A stretch of DNA of 64,000 nt from Azospirillum brasilense (GTDB lineage Bacteria; Pseudomonadota; Alphaproteobacteria; Azospirillales; Azospirillaceae): the NCBI RefSeq assembly GCF_022023855.1, contig NZ_CP059450.1, positions 1,004,001 through 1,068,000 on the forward strand, read 5' to 3'. Positions 1-14,332 of this stretch are shown here, piece by piece (positions within the stretch are counted from its first letter, which is position 1; each line of letters begins with the position of its first letter). The position numbers and the translations under genes are program-made. The notes beneath the pieces are model-generated. The model searched no databases. It was not told where the DNA came from and saw only the letters and a list, made by a program, of their open reading frames with translations.

Positions 1-6114
<6,114 letters not shown>

Positions 6115-6221
6115 GGCAAGCATTCCTCGAAGGGGTTAGGCGCTTTGAGACCTCCCTTCGGCCTATACACACACAAGTTGCTTTAGTAAAATGCAGGGTT
6201 CTGAAGACCGGAATTCACGCC

Positions 6222-7118
6222 ATGAATTTGAACCGTATCGACTTGAATCTGCTGGTGGTTTTCGACGCGATCGCGCGCACCGGCTCCGTGAAGGATGCCG
6301 CTCCGCAACTGGCGCTAAGCCAACCGGCGGTCAGTCATGCGCTGAACAGGCTCCGGGTCCTGATGGACGACCCGCTGTTCGTGCGCGCCCGCAACCGGCT
6401 TGTGCCGACGGAGCGGGCGCAATCAATGATTGGCCCGGTGGCGGGGATCCTCCAATCCGTCCGCACCCTGATGAACACCGACGGATCGGACGCCGTCGAG
6501 GACAGCCGTCATTTCCGGATCGGCATCAGCGACTTCGCCGCCCTGACCATCGTGCCCAGGCTGACCCGGAAGCTTCAGCAGATCGCCCCCAACGTGACGC
6601 TGGAAATGATCAACGTCGGTGAGAACACCCTGAGTCAACTGGCCGGCGGTGAGCTCGATTGCACCTTCTGGGGGCTTCAGCCACCGGAATCACCCTACCT
6701 GTCACAATTCCTCTTTCATGACAGCTTCGTCGGGTTCTGTTGCGCGGACCACCCATTGATGGAGTTGATCGACGATGGTATTTCTCTTGATGAGTATTTG
6801 CGCTACCCACACGCGATCGCCCAGTTCCGCGCCTCGGGTTTGAGCCCGATCGATGTCTTTTTGAAGGGCATCGGACGTCACCGGAGCATCGCCCTGCGCT
6901 CTCCGAGCTTCATGAGCAACATCACCGCCATCGTCGGGACGAAGATGATCGCCACCCTGCCGTCACGCCTGGAATCGATCGCTCTGTCGCAAGGCCTGCT
7001 GTCGTTCCCGCTGCCGTTCCTGATTCCGAATTTCAATTACTCGCTGGTCTGGCACCGCCGCACGGAGGCCGACCCTTCCGGCACCTGGCTGCGGCGTCTG
7101 CTGATGGAGATGCGCTGA
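6222..7118 (+). CDS. LysR-family transcriptional regulator (NodD/LeuO-like)
   Basis: A 298-residue protein of normal LysR length. The N-terminus RIDLNLLVVFDAI followed by SQPAVSHALNRLR (about residues 28-45) is the winged HTH of the NodD/LeuO-like branch; the rest fits the periplasmic-binding-like effector domain. It is divergent from the giant DUF4347 gene, with about 100 bp between the two starts, so control of that gene is plausible but inferred. No strong Shine-Dalgarno precedes the ATG. The gene ends immediately before a transposase remnant yet appears complete. Effector unknown. Confidence 0.9.
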   Translation: MNLNRIDLNLLVVFDAIARTGSVKDAAPQLALSQPAVSHALNRLRVLMDDPLFVRARNRLVPTERAQSMIGPVAGILQSVRTLMNTDGSDAVEDSRHFRIGISDFAALTIVPRLTRKLQQIAPNVTLEMINVGENTLSQLAGGELDCTFWGLQPPESPYLSQFLFHDSFVGFCCADHPLMELIDDGISLDEYLRYPHAIAQFRASGLSPIDVFLKGIGRHRSIALRSPSFMSNITAIVGTKMIATLPSRLESIALSQGLLSFPLPFLIPNFNYSLVWHRRTEADPSGTWLRRLLMEMR

Positions 7119-7137
7119 GCGGGGCGTTGCTCATCGG

Positions 7138-7567
7138 CGCCGGCACGGCCATGAGATCAACCGCAAGCGGGTTCGCCGCCTGATGGCGCGGATGGGCTTG
7201 CAGGCGGTCTACCAGCGTCCGAAGACGACGGTGCGGCACCCCGAGCACAAGATTTGGCCGTACTTGCTGCGCGACCTGACCATCGACCGACCCAACCAGG
7301 TCTGGTGCGCTGACATCACCTACCTTCCGATGCGCCGGGGCTTCCTGTCCCTGGTGGCGGTGATGGATTGGGCGACGCGCAAGGTCCTGAGCTGGCGGCT
7401 GTCGAACACCATGGACGTCGAGTTCTGCCTGGAGGCAGTGGAGGAGGCGATGGCGCGGCCGGTGGATCGACGACGACAACGCCGACCGGCCGCACTCCGC
7501 ACTCGGTGGCAGAACCCCAGCGGAGGCCTGCGAGGGCACACCCAACCAGATCAGTTTGGCGGCATAA
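7138..7567 (+). pseudogene. IS3-family transposase (orfB) remnant with internal deletion
   Basis: The frame through 7183 reads NRKRVRRLMARMGL then NQVWCADITYLPM, the start of an IS3-family integrase catalytic core including its first Asp. It breaks near 7460. A second frame from about 7463 gives the C-terminal DDDNADRPHSALGGRTP and a stop at 7565-7567. The middle, with the second Asp and the catalytic Glu, is missing, so the element is dead. It directly follows the LysR stop codon. I could not find matching terminal inverted repeats. Confidence 0.85.
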
Positions 7568-7853
7568 CACAAACCTGAACCAAGCTTATCCCAGCCGCAA
7601 TTCTGTCCGGGAAACGGGGACCAGCTCAATCCAGACCGCTCTCCAGGCATACCCTTGTTCATCTTGGAATCGCACCTCACTCCAGGCCAGAGACACGGTG
7701 CTACGACCTCTTGATCGTGGGCATCGACGGCACAGAGGTTGGGCATGAGCATAGCCGCCCTGCATCGAACCGATTGACCAGGGCAATTTCACAAGCCCCC
7801 ATCCCCCGGCCTACCCTGGCGGCATGACGTAATGGCCGCTGAGGGAGGGTGTC

Positions 7854-7970
7854 ATGAGCATCCTGCGTAGTTTCGCCCGCGATTGGGCACGCTGGTCGAG
7901 GGCCGAGCGCGAAGCCGCCGTGGTCTTCGTTGTCGTGGCGCTCGTGTCCCCCGCCACGTGGCTGCTGTGA
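7854..7970 (+). CDS. Small single-pass membrane protein (38 aa)
   Basis: A 38-residue frame with a strong Shine-Dalgarno (GAGGGAGGG at 7842-7850). It has a basic/aromatic N-terminal half (RDWARWSRAERE) and a hydrophobic C-terminal helix from about residue 21 (AAVVFVVVALVSPATWLL). It sits 28 bp before the SDR gene and is probably the first cistron of the operon that follows. Function unknown; it may be a leader or a small membrane-associated peptide. Its good ribosome site and amphipathic-to-membrane layout argue for a real gene. Confidence 0.6.
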   Translation: MSILRSFARDWARWSRAEREAAVVFVVVALVSPATWLL

Positions 7971-7998
7971 CGGCTCCGTAATTCCAAGGGAGAACGCT

Positions 7999-8847
7999 AT
8001 GGAAGGCGATTTCGGGCTGGCCCTGCGCGGGCCGGCGACAGGAAAGCTGCGCCCGCTGGCCGGGCAGCGGGCGCTGGTCACCGGTGGGAATTCCGGCATC
8101 GGCCGGGCCATCGCACTGGCCCTGGGCGAGGCCGGGGCGGACGTCGTGGTCAATTACGTGTCGGGCGACGAAGCCGCCGGCATGGTGGCGGAGAGCATCC
8201 GCGATGCCGGCGCGCGCGCCCTACCGGTCAAGGCCGACGTGTCGCGCGAGAACCAGGTGGAGGCAATGTTCGCCCGCGCCGTCGAGGCCTTCGGCGGCCT
8301 GGACATCCTGGTCAACAACGCCGGCCTGCAGCGCGACGCGCCCTTGGAGGCGATGACGCTGGAGCAGTGGAGCACGGTGATCGGCGTCAACCTGACCGGC
8401 CAGTTCCTGTGCGCCCGCGCCGCCGTGCGCGCCTTCAAGCGCCAGGGCCTCCGCCCGGAGATTTCGCGGGCGCTCGGCAAGATCGTCTGCGTCAGCTCCG
8501 TCCACGAGGTCATTCCCTGGGCCGGGCACGTCAACTACGCTGCCAGCAAGGGCGGAGTGATGCTGATGATGAAGACCCTGGCGCAGGAGCTGGCGGCGGA
8601 CCGTATCAGGGTCGTCGGCGTGGCGCCGGGCGCCGTCCGCACCCCCATCAACCGCGAAGCCTGGGAAACGCCGGAGGCTCACGCGGAATTGCTGAAGCTG
8701 ATCCCCGCCAGGCGCATCGGGGAGCCGGAGGACATCGCCAACGCGGTGGTCTGGCTGGCCAGCGACGCCGCCGACTACATCACCGGCACGACGCTGTTCG
8801 TGGACGGCGGCATGACGCTCTACCCCGGTTTCGAAGCCGGAGGCTGA
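7999..8847 (+). CDS. SDR-family NAD(P)-dependent oxidoreductase (glucose 1-dehydrogenase-like)
   Basis: A 282-residue classical-type SDR. The cofactor motif TGGNSGIG is at residues 28-35, NNAG near 106, the active-site Ser in CVSSVHE, and YAASK (Tyr/Lys pair) near 179. The C-terminus has the usual FVDGGMTLYPGF segment. The start is set by AAGGGAGA just upstream of the ATG; an earlier in-frame start at 7930 would read through the 38-aa gene and is unlikely. The N-terminal LRGPATGKLRPLAGQ extension resembles stress-associated glucose or aldehyde dehydrogenases. Substrate not established. First enzyme of the operon. Confidence 0.92.
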   Translation: MEGDFGLALRGPATGKLRPLAGQRALVTGGNSGIGRAIALALGEAGADVVVNYVSGDEAAGMVAESIRDAGARALPVKADVSRENQVEAMFARAVEAFGGLDILVNNAGLQRDAPLEAMTLEQWSTVIGVNLTGQFLCARAAVRAFKRQGLRPEISRALGKIVCVSSVHEVIPWAGHVNYAASKGGVMLMMKTLAQELAADRIRVVGVAPGAVRTPINREAWETPEAHAELLKLIPARRIGEPEDIANAVVWLASDAADYITGTTLFVDGGMTLYPGFEAGG

Positions 8848-8850
8848 GCC

Positions 8851-9684
8851 ATGGCCGGTCTGCTCCGAAACCACTGGCCGGAATACCTGATGGAGGCCGC
8901 GGGGCTCGGCCTGTTCATGATCTCCGCCGGGCTGTGCGCCACGCTGCTGGAACATCCGGGATCGCCCCTGCACCAGGCCCTGCCCTCGCCCGTGCTGCGG
9001 CGCGCGCTGATGGGTGCGGCCATGGGACTGACGGCGGTCGCCATCATCCACTCCCCCTGGGGGCGGAGGTCCGGCGCGCACATCAACCCGGCGGTGACGC
9101 TGGCCTTCCTGCGTCTGGGCAAGGTCCGGCCGGCGGACGCCGCCTTCTACATCGCCTTCCAATGCCTGGGCGGGCTGGGCGGCGCGCTTCTGGTCGCGGT
9201 ACTGCTGGGGCGGCGCTTCACAAGCCCGCCCATCGCTGCCATCGCCACCGTGCCGGGCGCGGCCGGCACGGCCGCCGCCTTCGCCGCGGAGCTGACCATG
9301 GCCTTCCTGCTGATGGGCATGGTGCTGGTCACCACCAACCGCCCGGGGTGGGAACGCTTCACCGGCGCCGGTGCCGGTCTTCTGGTCGCGCTTTTCATCA
9401 CCGCGGCGGCGCCGCTGTCGGGGATGAGCATCAACCCGGCCCGCACGCTGGCCTCCGCCGTCCCGAGCGGCCTGTGGACGGGGGCCTGGATCTACGCGAT
9501 GGCGCCGCCGCTTGGGATGCTGCTGGCGGTGGAGGTGTACCGGCGCCTTCCGGGCCGGCGGCCGGTGCGCTGCGCCAAGCTGAACCACGACTCGCGCAGC
9601 CGCTGCATCTTCTGCGGCCAGCCCGCCCGCAGGGCGCCGCGATTGATCAATCAGGGAGGAGTCCATGCCCACGGACCGGTATGA
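8851..9684 (+). CDS. MIP/aquaporin-family channel with C-terminal cysteine motif
   Basis: A 277-residue membrane protein with both half-helix signatures of the MIP family: HINPAV (about residue 77) and SINPAR (about 192), plus roughly six hydrophobic segments. It should conduct water or small neutral solutes across the inner membrane. Unusually for the family, a soluble tail after residue 235 carries a Cys-x10-Cys-x2-Cys pattern (CAKLNHDSRSRCIFC) that could bind metal. The gene begins 3 bp after the SDR stop and its end overlaps the GMC start by 20 bp, which indicates translational coupling. Solute specificity cannot be read from the sequence. Confidence 0.88.
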   Translation: MAGLLRNHWPEYLMEAAGLGLFMISAGLCATLLEHPGSPLHQALPSPVLRRALMGAAMGLTAVAIIHSPWGRRSGAHINPAVTLAFLRLGKVRPADAAFYIAFQCLGGLGGALLVAVLLGRRFTSPPIAAIATVPGAAGTAAAFAAELTMAFLLMGMVLVTTNRPGWERFTGAGAGLLVALFITAAAPLSGMSINPARTLASAVPSGLWTGAWIYAMAPPLGMLLAVEVYRRLPGRRPVRCAKLNHDSRSRCIFCGQPARRAPRLINQGGVHAHGPV

Positions 9685-11227
9685 CGTGATCATCATCGGC
9701 TCGGGTGCCGGCGGCGGCACGCTGGCGTACCATCTGGCCCCGAGCGGCAAGCGCATCCTGCTGCTGGAGCGCGGCGAGCATTTGCCCCGCGAGCGCGAGA
9801 ACTGGGATTCCCGCGCCGTTGTGGTGGAGGGCAAGTACAAGGCGGCGGAGACCTGGTACGACAAGGACGGCCGCGCCTTCCACCCCGGCACGCACTATTG
9901 CGTGGGCGGCAACACGAAGGTCTACGGCGCCGTGCTGTTCCGCCTGCGGGAGCGGGACTTCGCCCCGCTGCATCACCGGGCCGGCATCTCGCCGCCCTGG
10001 CCGATCTCATACGCCGACCTCGCCCCCTACTACACCCGGGCGGAACGGCTCTATTCCGTGCATGGGGAGCGGGGCAGCGACCCCACTGAGCCGCCCTGCG
10101 ACGATCCCTACCCACACCCGCCGGTCAGCCACGAGCCGCGCATCCAGGCGCTGTTCGACGACCTGAAGCGCGCCGGCCAGCGCCCCTTTCCCCTGCCGGT
10201 CGGCATCCGGCTGGACGAATCCGCTCCCCACCGCAGCGCCTGCATCCGCTGTTCCACCTGCGACGGCTTCCCGTGCCTTATCCAGGCCAAGGCCGACGCG
10301 CACGTCACCTGCATCGCACCGACGCTGGAGCACCCGAACGTCACTCTGCTGACCGGCGCCTATGTGGACCGGCTGGAAACCACCCCGTCTGGCCGGGAGG
10401 TCACCGGCGTGGTGGTCCGCCGCAACGGCGTGGAGGAAACCCACCGGGCCGACATCGTCGTGGTGTCCTGCGGGGCCATCAACTCCGCGGCGCTCCTGCT
10501 GCGCTCCGCCAGCGACCGGCATCCGGGCGGGCTCGCCAACCGGTCGGGCGTGGTCGGGCGGCATTACATGTGCCACCTGAACTCCGCGCTGATCGCCGTG
10601 TCGCGGCGGCCAAACCCGACACGCTTCCAGAAGACGCTGGGGCTCAACGACTTCTACTTCGGGGCGGACGACTGGGACTTCCCGCTCGGCCACATCCAAA
10701 TGCTAGGCAAGACCGACGCGGCGATGTTTTCCGCGGAGAGTCACGGCCTGCTGCCGGCCGGTGCGGCGGAACGCTTCGCCTCCCACGCGCTGGACTTCTG
10801 GCTGACGTCGGAGGATCTGCCCGACCCCGACAACCGGGTGGAGGTCGGCCGCGACGGGCGCATCACCCTGCGCTACACCCCCAACAATGTCGAGGCGCAC
10901 GAGCGGCTGACCGCCAAGCTGAAGCAGCTGCTGCGCCACATCGGCTGCGAGCGCACGCTGATCCCGCGAGAGGCCTATTTCGGCAAGCGCATCCCCATCG
11001 CCGGCACCGGCCACCAGAACGGCACGATCCGCTTCGGCCATGACCCGGAAACGTCGGCGCTGGACGTCCACTGCAAAGCGCACGACCTCGACAACCTCTA
11101 CGTCGTGGACGCGAGCTTCTTCCCGAGCAGCGCCGCGGTGAACCCGACGCTGACCATCATCGCCAACGCCATCCGCGTCGGCGTCCATCTGGCCGCGCGC
11201 TTGGGCGCGCAGGGGGGTGCGGCATGA
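9665..11227 (+). CDS. GMC-family FAD oxidoreductase
   Basis: A 520-residue flavoprotein. The FAD-binding IIIGSGAGGGT is at residues 9-19 and the GMC GGNTKVYGAVLFR segment near 80. A Cys-rich CIRCSTCDGFPC cluster lies near 187-198. The C-terminal catalytic region holds GTGHQNGT and VNPTLTI. Such enzymes oxidise alcohol or sugar hydroxyls and pass electrons to a quinone, cytochrome or oxygen. No Tat or Sec signal is visible, so a cytoplasmic location is likely. It overlaps the aquaporin gene upstream and the VOC gene downstream by 4 bp (ATGA). Substrate unknown. Confidence 0.9.
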   Translation: MPTDRYDVIIIGSGAGGGTLAYHLAPSGKRILLLERGEHLPRERENWDSRAVVVEGKYKAAETWYDKDGRAFHPGTHYCVGGNTKVYGAVLFRLRERDFAPLHHRAGISPPWPISYADLAPYYTRAERLYSVHGERGSDPTEPPCDDPYPHPPVSHEPRIQALFDDLKRAGQRPFPLPVGIRLDESAPHRSACIRCSTCDGFPCLIQAKADAHVTCIAPTLEHPNVTLLTGAYVDRLETTPSGREVTGVVVRRNGVEETHRADIVVVSCGAINSAALLLRSASDRHPGGLANRSGVVGRHYMCHLNSALIAVSRRPNPTRFQKTLGLNDFYFGADDWDFPLGHIQMLGKTDAAMFSAESHGLLPAGAAERFASHALDFWLTSEDLPDPDNRVEVGRDGRITLRYTPNNVEAHERLTAKLKQLLRHIGCERTLIPREAYFGKRIPIAGTGHQNGTIRFGHDPETSALDVHCKAHDLDNLYVVDASFFPSSAAVNPTLTIIANAIRVGVHLAARLGAQGGAA

Positions 11228-12231
11228 AACGCTCGCCCCTCCCCATCCTCTTCCTCGTGGGCTTCGTCGTCCTGCTGTCGGCCGCGGCCGTCCGGGGGCA
11301 GACCGTTCGCGCGGTGGACTCGGTGGGCATCACCGTATCCGACATGGACCGCGCGCTGGCCTTCTATCGCGACGTCCTGACCTTCGAGCCGGTGGCCGAC
11401 ACCGAGGTCGCGGGCGACGCCTACGAGCGGCTGACCGGCGTCTTCGGCGCCCGCATCCGCATCGTGCGCCTGCGGCTTGGTTCGGAAGCCATCGAGTTGA
11501 TCCAGTACCTCGCGCCGGAGGGCCGGCCGATCCCTGTGGATTCCCGCAGCAATGACCGCTGGTTCCAACACATCGCCATCATCACCGGCGACATGGACGC
11601 CGCCTACGCCCGGCTGCGCGCGGCCAAGGTGCGCCACGCCTCCACCGGGCCGCAGACCCTGCCGGCCTGGAACCCGAACGCCGGCGGCATCCGCGCCTTC
11701 TACTTCAAGGACCCGGACGGCAACCCGCTGGAGATCCTCCAGTTCCCACCGGGCAAGGGCAATCCGCGCTGGCAGGGGGCCGATGGCCGGCTGTTCCTCG
11801 GCATCGACCACACGGCCATCGTCGTCGCCGACACCGACGCCAGCCTCGCCCTCTACCGCGACCGGCTCGGCCTGCGCGTCGCCGGCACCAGCGAGAATTA
11901 CGGCACGGAGCAGGAGCATCTGAACAACGTCTTCGGTGCCCGGCTGCGCATCACCACCCTGCGCGCCCCAAGCGGGCCGGGCATCGAGTTCCTGGAATAC
12001 CTCGCCCCGCGCGACGGTCGCCCCGCCCCCGCCGACACACGCGCCAACGACCTGTGGCACGAGCAGGTGACCCTGCTGACCGACGACGATCCCGGCCCGG
12101 CCGCCGTGCTCCTGCCGGACCCGGCCCTCGGCCTCGCCCGCGCGGTGATGGCGCACGACCCGGACGGGCACGCCTACATCCTCGGCAATCCCCTCGGGAA
12201 TTCCCGGCACACGGAGCTGAGCCATGAATGA
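11224..12231 (+). CDS. Exported double-domain VOC (glyoxalase/dioxygenase-like) protein
   Basis: A 335-residue protein with a Sec-type signal peptide at residues 1-25 (hydrophobic PILFLVGFVVLLSAAA). Two vicinal-oxygen-chelate domains follow: about 30-180, starting DSVGITVSDMDRALAFY, and 195-330, starting GIDHTAIVVADTDASL. Each ends in the typical FKDPDGNPLEILQF or HDPDGHAYILG strand. VOC proteins are metal-dependent isomerases, dioxygenases or binding proteins; the reaction here is unknown. The gene overlaps both neighbours (4 and 8 bp), so it belongs to the operon. A periplasmic site suggests handling of reactive or electrophilic compounds, but that is inference. Confidence 0.87.
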   Translation: MKRSPLPILFLVGFVVLLSAAAVRGQTVRAVDSVGITVSDMDRALAFYRDVLTFEPVADTEVAGDAYERLTGVFGARIRIVRLRLGSEAIELIQYLAPEGRPIPVDSRSNDRWFQHIAIITGDMDAAYARLRAAKVRHASTGPQTLPAWNPNAGGIRAFYFKDPDGNPLEILQFPPGKGNPRWQGADGRLFLGIDHTAIVVADTDASLALYRDRLGLRVAGTSENYGTEQEHLNNVFGARLRITTLRAPSGPGIEFLEYLAPRDGRPAPADTRANDLWHEQVTLLTDDDPGPAAVLLPDPALGLARAVMAHDPDGHAYILGNPLGNSRHTELSHE

Positions 12232-14317
12232 CCGCCTCCTCCGCACCGCCGTCGCCGCGCGCGACGCGCTGCCGCTCGCTCAAAAAGCAATCGGGCCGGC
12301 GCTGGACCTCGGCGTCCGCCTGTGGCTGGCCCAGGCCTTCTGGGTGTCGGGCATCGTCAAGCTGCACGACTGGGAGCAGGCGCTTTATCTCGCCCGGTAC
12401 GAATACCCGGTGCCCTGGCTGAACCCGGTGCCCGCCGCCTGGATCGGCGCGGGGATCGAGCTGCTGTACCCGCCGCTGCTGGCGCTGGGCCTCGCCACGC
12501 GCCTCGCCGCGCTGCCCATGCTGGCGCTCGTGCTGGTCGCGCAGTTCGCCTACCGGCCGCTCGACGCGCACCTCGTGCAGGCCGCGCTGCTGGCGTGGCT
12601 GGTGGTCATGGGCGCCGGGCCGCTGTCGCTCGACCGGCGGCTGGCGCGCGGCCTGCCCGACAGCGCCCTGCCCTTCGCCAAGCCCGCGGCGCGCCTGCTG
12701 GAGGCCGTCACCCGCCGTGGCGGACCGGCCGTCCAAGTGGCGCTGCGGCTGCTGGTGGCGGGCATCGCCGCACGCTCCGGCGACCCGGCCGGCACCATCG
12801 GGGCCCTTCTGCTGACCCTGGGTCTGGGCTCCCGACTGGTGGCCCTGGCCTTGATTTGGCTGATGCCGGCCGGCGCAGCGCTCTCCTGGCCCCTTTTGCT
12901 GGGTGTGGTCGCGGTCTTCGGCCCGGGGCCGCTGTCGCTCGACAGGCATATCCGCCACACCATTGTCCGCCGCTGGCCGCGGCTGGCCGGCGTCACGCCA
13001 CCGCTGCCAGACGACGCGCCGCATGTGGTCGTGGTCGGCGGCGGCTTCGGCGGGCTGGCGGCGGTGCGCGGGTTGGCGCAGGCGCCCTGCCGGGTGACGC
13101 TGATCGACCGGCGCAACCACCACCTGTTCCAGCCGCTGCTCTATCAGGTGGCGACCGCCAGCCTGTCGCCAGCGGACATCGCCACGCCGATCCGCAGCCT
13201 GCTGCGCGACCAGGCGAACGCCCGCGTGCTGCTCGGCCGCGTGGTCGGCGTGGACTCCGATGCCCGCGCGGTGCGGCTGGAGGACGGGCGCGCGGTGCCC
13301 TACGACCATCTCGTGCTCGCCACCGGCGCGCGGCACGGCTATTTCGGCCGCGAGGAGTGGGAGCCCGTCGCCCCCGGCCTGAAGAAGGTCGAGGACGCCA
13401 CGGAGATCCGCCGCCGCCTGCTGCTCGCCTTCGAGGAGGCGGAGAACAGCGACGCCCCGGACGAGCAACGCGCTTTCCTGACCTTCGTCGTGGTTGGCGG
13501 CGGCCCTACGGGCGTAGAGTTGGCCGGCGCCATCGCCGAGCTGGCCCGCCACGGTCTGGAGGGCGAGTTCCGCGCCATCGACCCGGCCGAGGCCCGCGTC
13601 CTGCTGGTGCAGTCCGCCCCGCGCCTTCTGCCGACCTTCCCGGAGTCTCTGTCCGCCGAGGCCGCCGCGTCGCTGGAAGCGCTGGGCGTGACCGTCCTGA
13701 CCGGAAGTGCTGTGGAGGCGGTGGAGGAGGGCGGCGTGACCGTCTCCGGCACGCGGATCGCGGCGCGCACCGTCTTCTGGGCGGCGGGGGTCGTCGCGTC
13801 GCCGGCGGCGCGCTGGCTGGGGGTGGCGGGTGATCGCGCCGGCCGGGTGCCCGTCGGCCCCGACCTGTCGGTGCCCGGCCTGCCGGAGGTCTTCGCCCTC
13901 GGCGACACGGCGCTGAGCCACGGCTGGGACGGCCAGCCGGTGCCCGGCCTCGCCCCGGCGGCCAAGCAGGGCGGCGCCCATGTCGCCCGCGTGATCCGCG
14001 CCCGGCTGGAGGGGCGGCCCGCCCCGGCACCCTTCCGCTACCGCCACGCCGGCAGCCTCGCCACCATCGGGCGCAAGGCGGCGGTCGCCGATTTCGGCCG
14101 GGTCCGCCTGACCGGCGCCGCCGCCTGGTGGCTGTGGGGCGTGGTGCACATTCTGTTCCTGTCGGGCATGCGCAACCGGCTGGGCGTGGCCGTGGAGTGG
14201 TTCTGGGCCTACCTGACCTTGCGCCAGGGGACCCGCCTGATCACCGGCCCGGCCGACCGCGCGCCCAAGCCGGCCTCCTTCGCCCCGCCCGCCCCCGCGC
14301 TGGAACGCGCCTCTTGA
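12224..14317 (+). CDS. DoxX membrane domain fused to NDH-2-type NAD(P)/FAD oxidoreductase
   Basis: A 697-residue fusion. Residues about 15-140 are a DoxX domain (RLWLAQAFWVSGIVKLHDW ... GPLSLDR). A second, shorter DoxX-like half occupies 165-245 and ends in a second GPLSLDR. From about 265 the protein is a type II NADH dehydrogenase: FAD-binding VVVVGGGFGGLAAV, NAD-binding VVVGGGPTGVELAG near 427, a C-terminal ALGDTA motif and an amphipathic membrane tail. Family knowledge: NDH-2 moves electrons from NADH to quinone without pumping protons, and DoxX proteins pair with redox enzymes. The DoxX part closely resembles the stand-alone protein of the bufferin operon at 22281-22778. It overlaps the VOC gene by 8 bp. 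Confidence 0.9.
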   Translation: MNDRLLRTAVAARDALPLAQKAIGPALDLGVRLWLAQAFWVSGIVKLHDWEQALYLARYEYPVPWLNPVPAAWIGAGIELLYPPLLALGLATRLAALPMLALVLVAQFAYRPLDAHLVQAALLAWLVVMGAGPLSLDRRLARGLPDSALPFAKPAARLLEAVTRRGGPAVQVALRLLVAGIAARSGDPAGTIGALLLTLGLGSRLVALALIWLMPAGAALSWPLLLGVVAVFGPGPLSLDRHIRHTIVRRWPRLAGVTPPLPDDAPHVVVVGGGFGGLAAVRGLAQAPCRVTLIDRRNHHLFQPLLYQVATASLSPADIATPIRSLLRDQANARVLLGRVVGVDSDARAVRLEDGRAVPYDHLVLATGARHGYFGREEWEPVAPGLKKVEDATEIRRRLLLAFEEAENSDAPDEQRAFLTFVVVGGGPTGVELAGAIAELARHGLEGEFRAIDPAEARVLLVQSAPRLLPTFPESLSAEAAASLEALGVTVLTGSAVEAVEEGGVTVSGTRIAARTVFWAAGVVASPAARWLGVAGDRAGRVPVGPDLSVPGLPEVFALGDTALSHGWDGQPVPGLAPAAKQGGAHVARVIRARLEGRPAPAPFRYRHAGSLATIGRKAAVADFGRVRLTGAAAWWLWGVVHILFLSGMRNRLGVAVEWFWAYLTLRQGTRLITGPADRAPKPASFAPPAPALERAS

Positions 14318-14332
14318 GAAAGGAGAAGGGCC

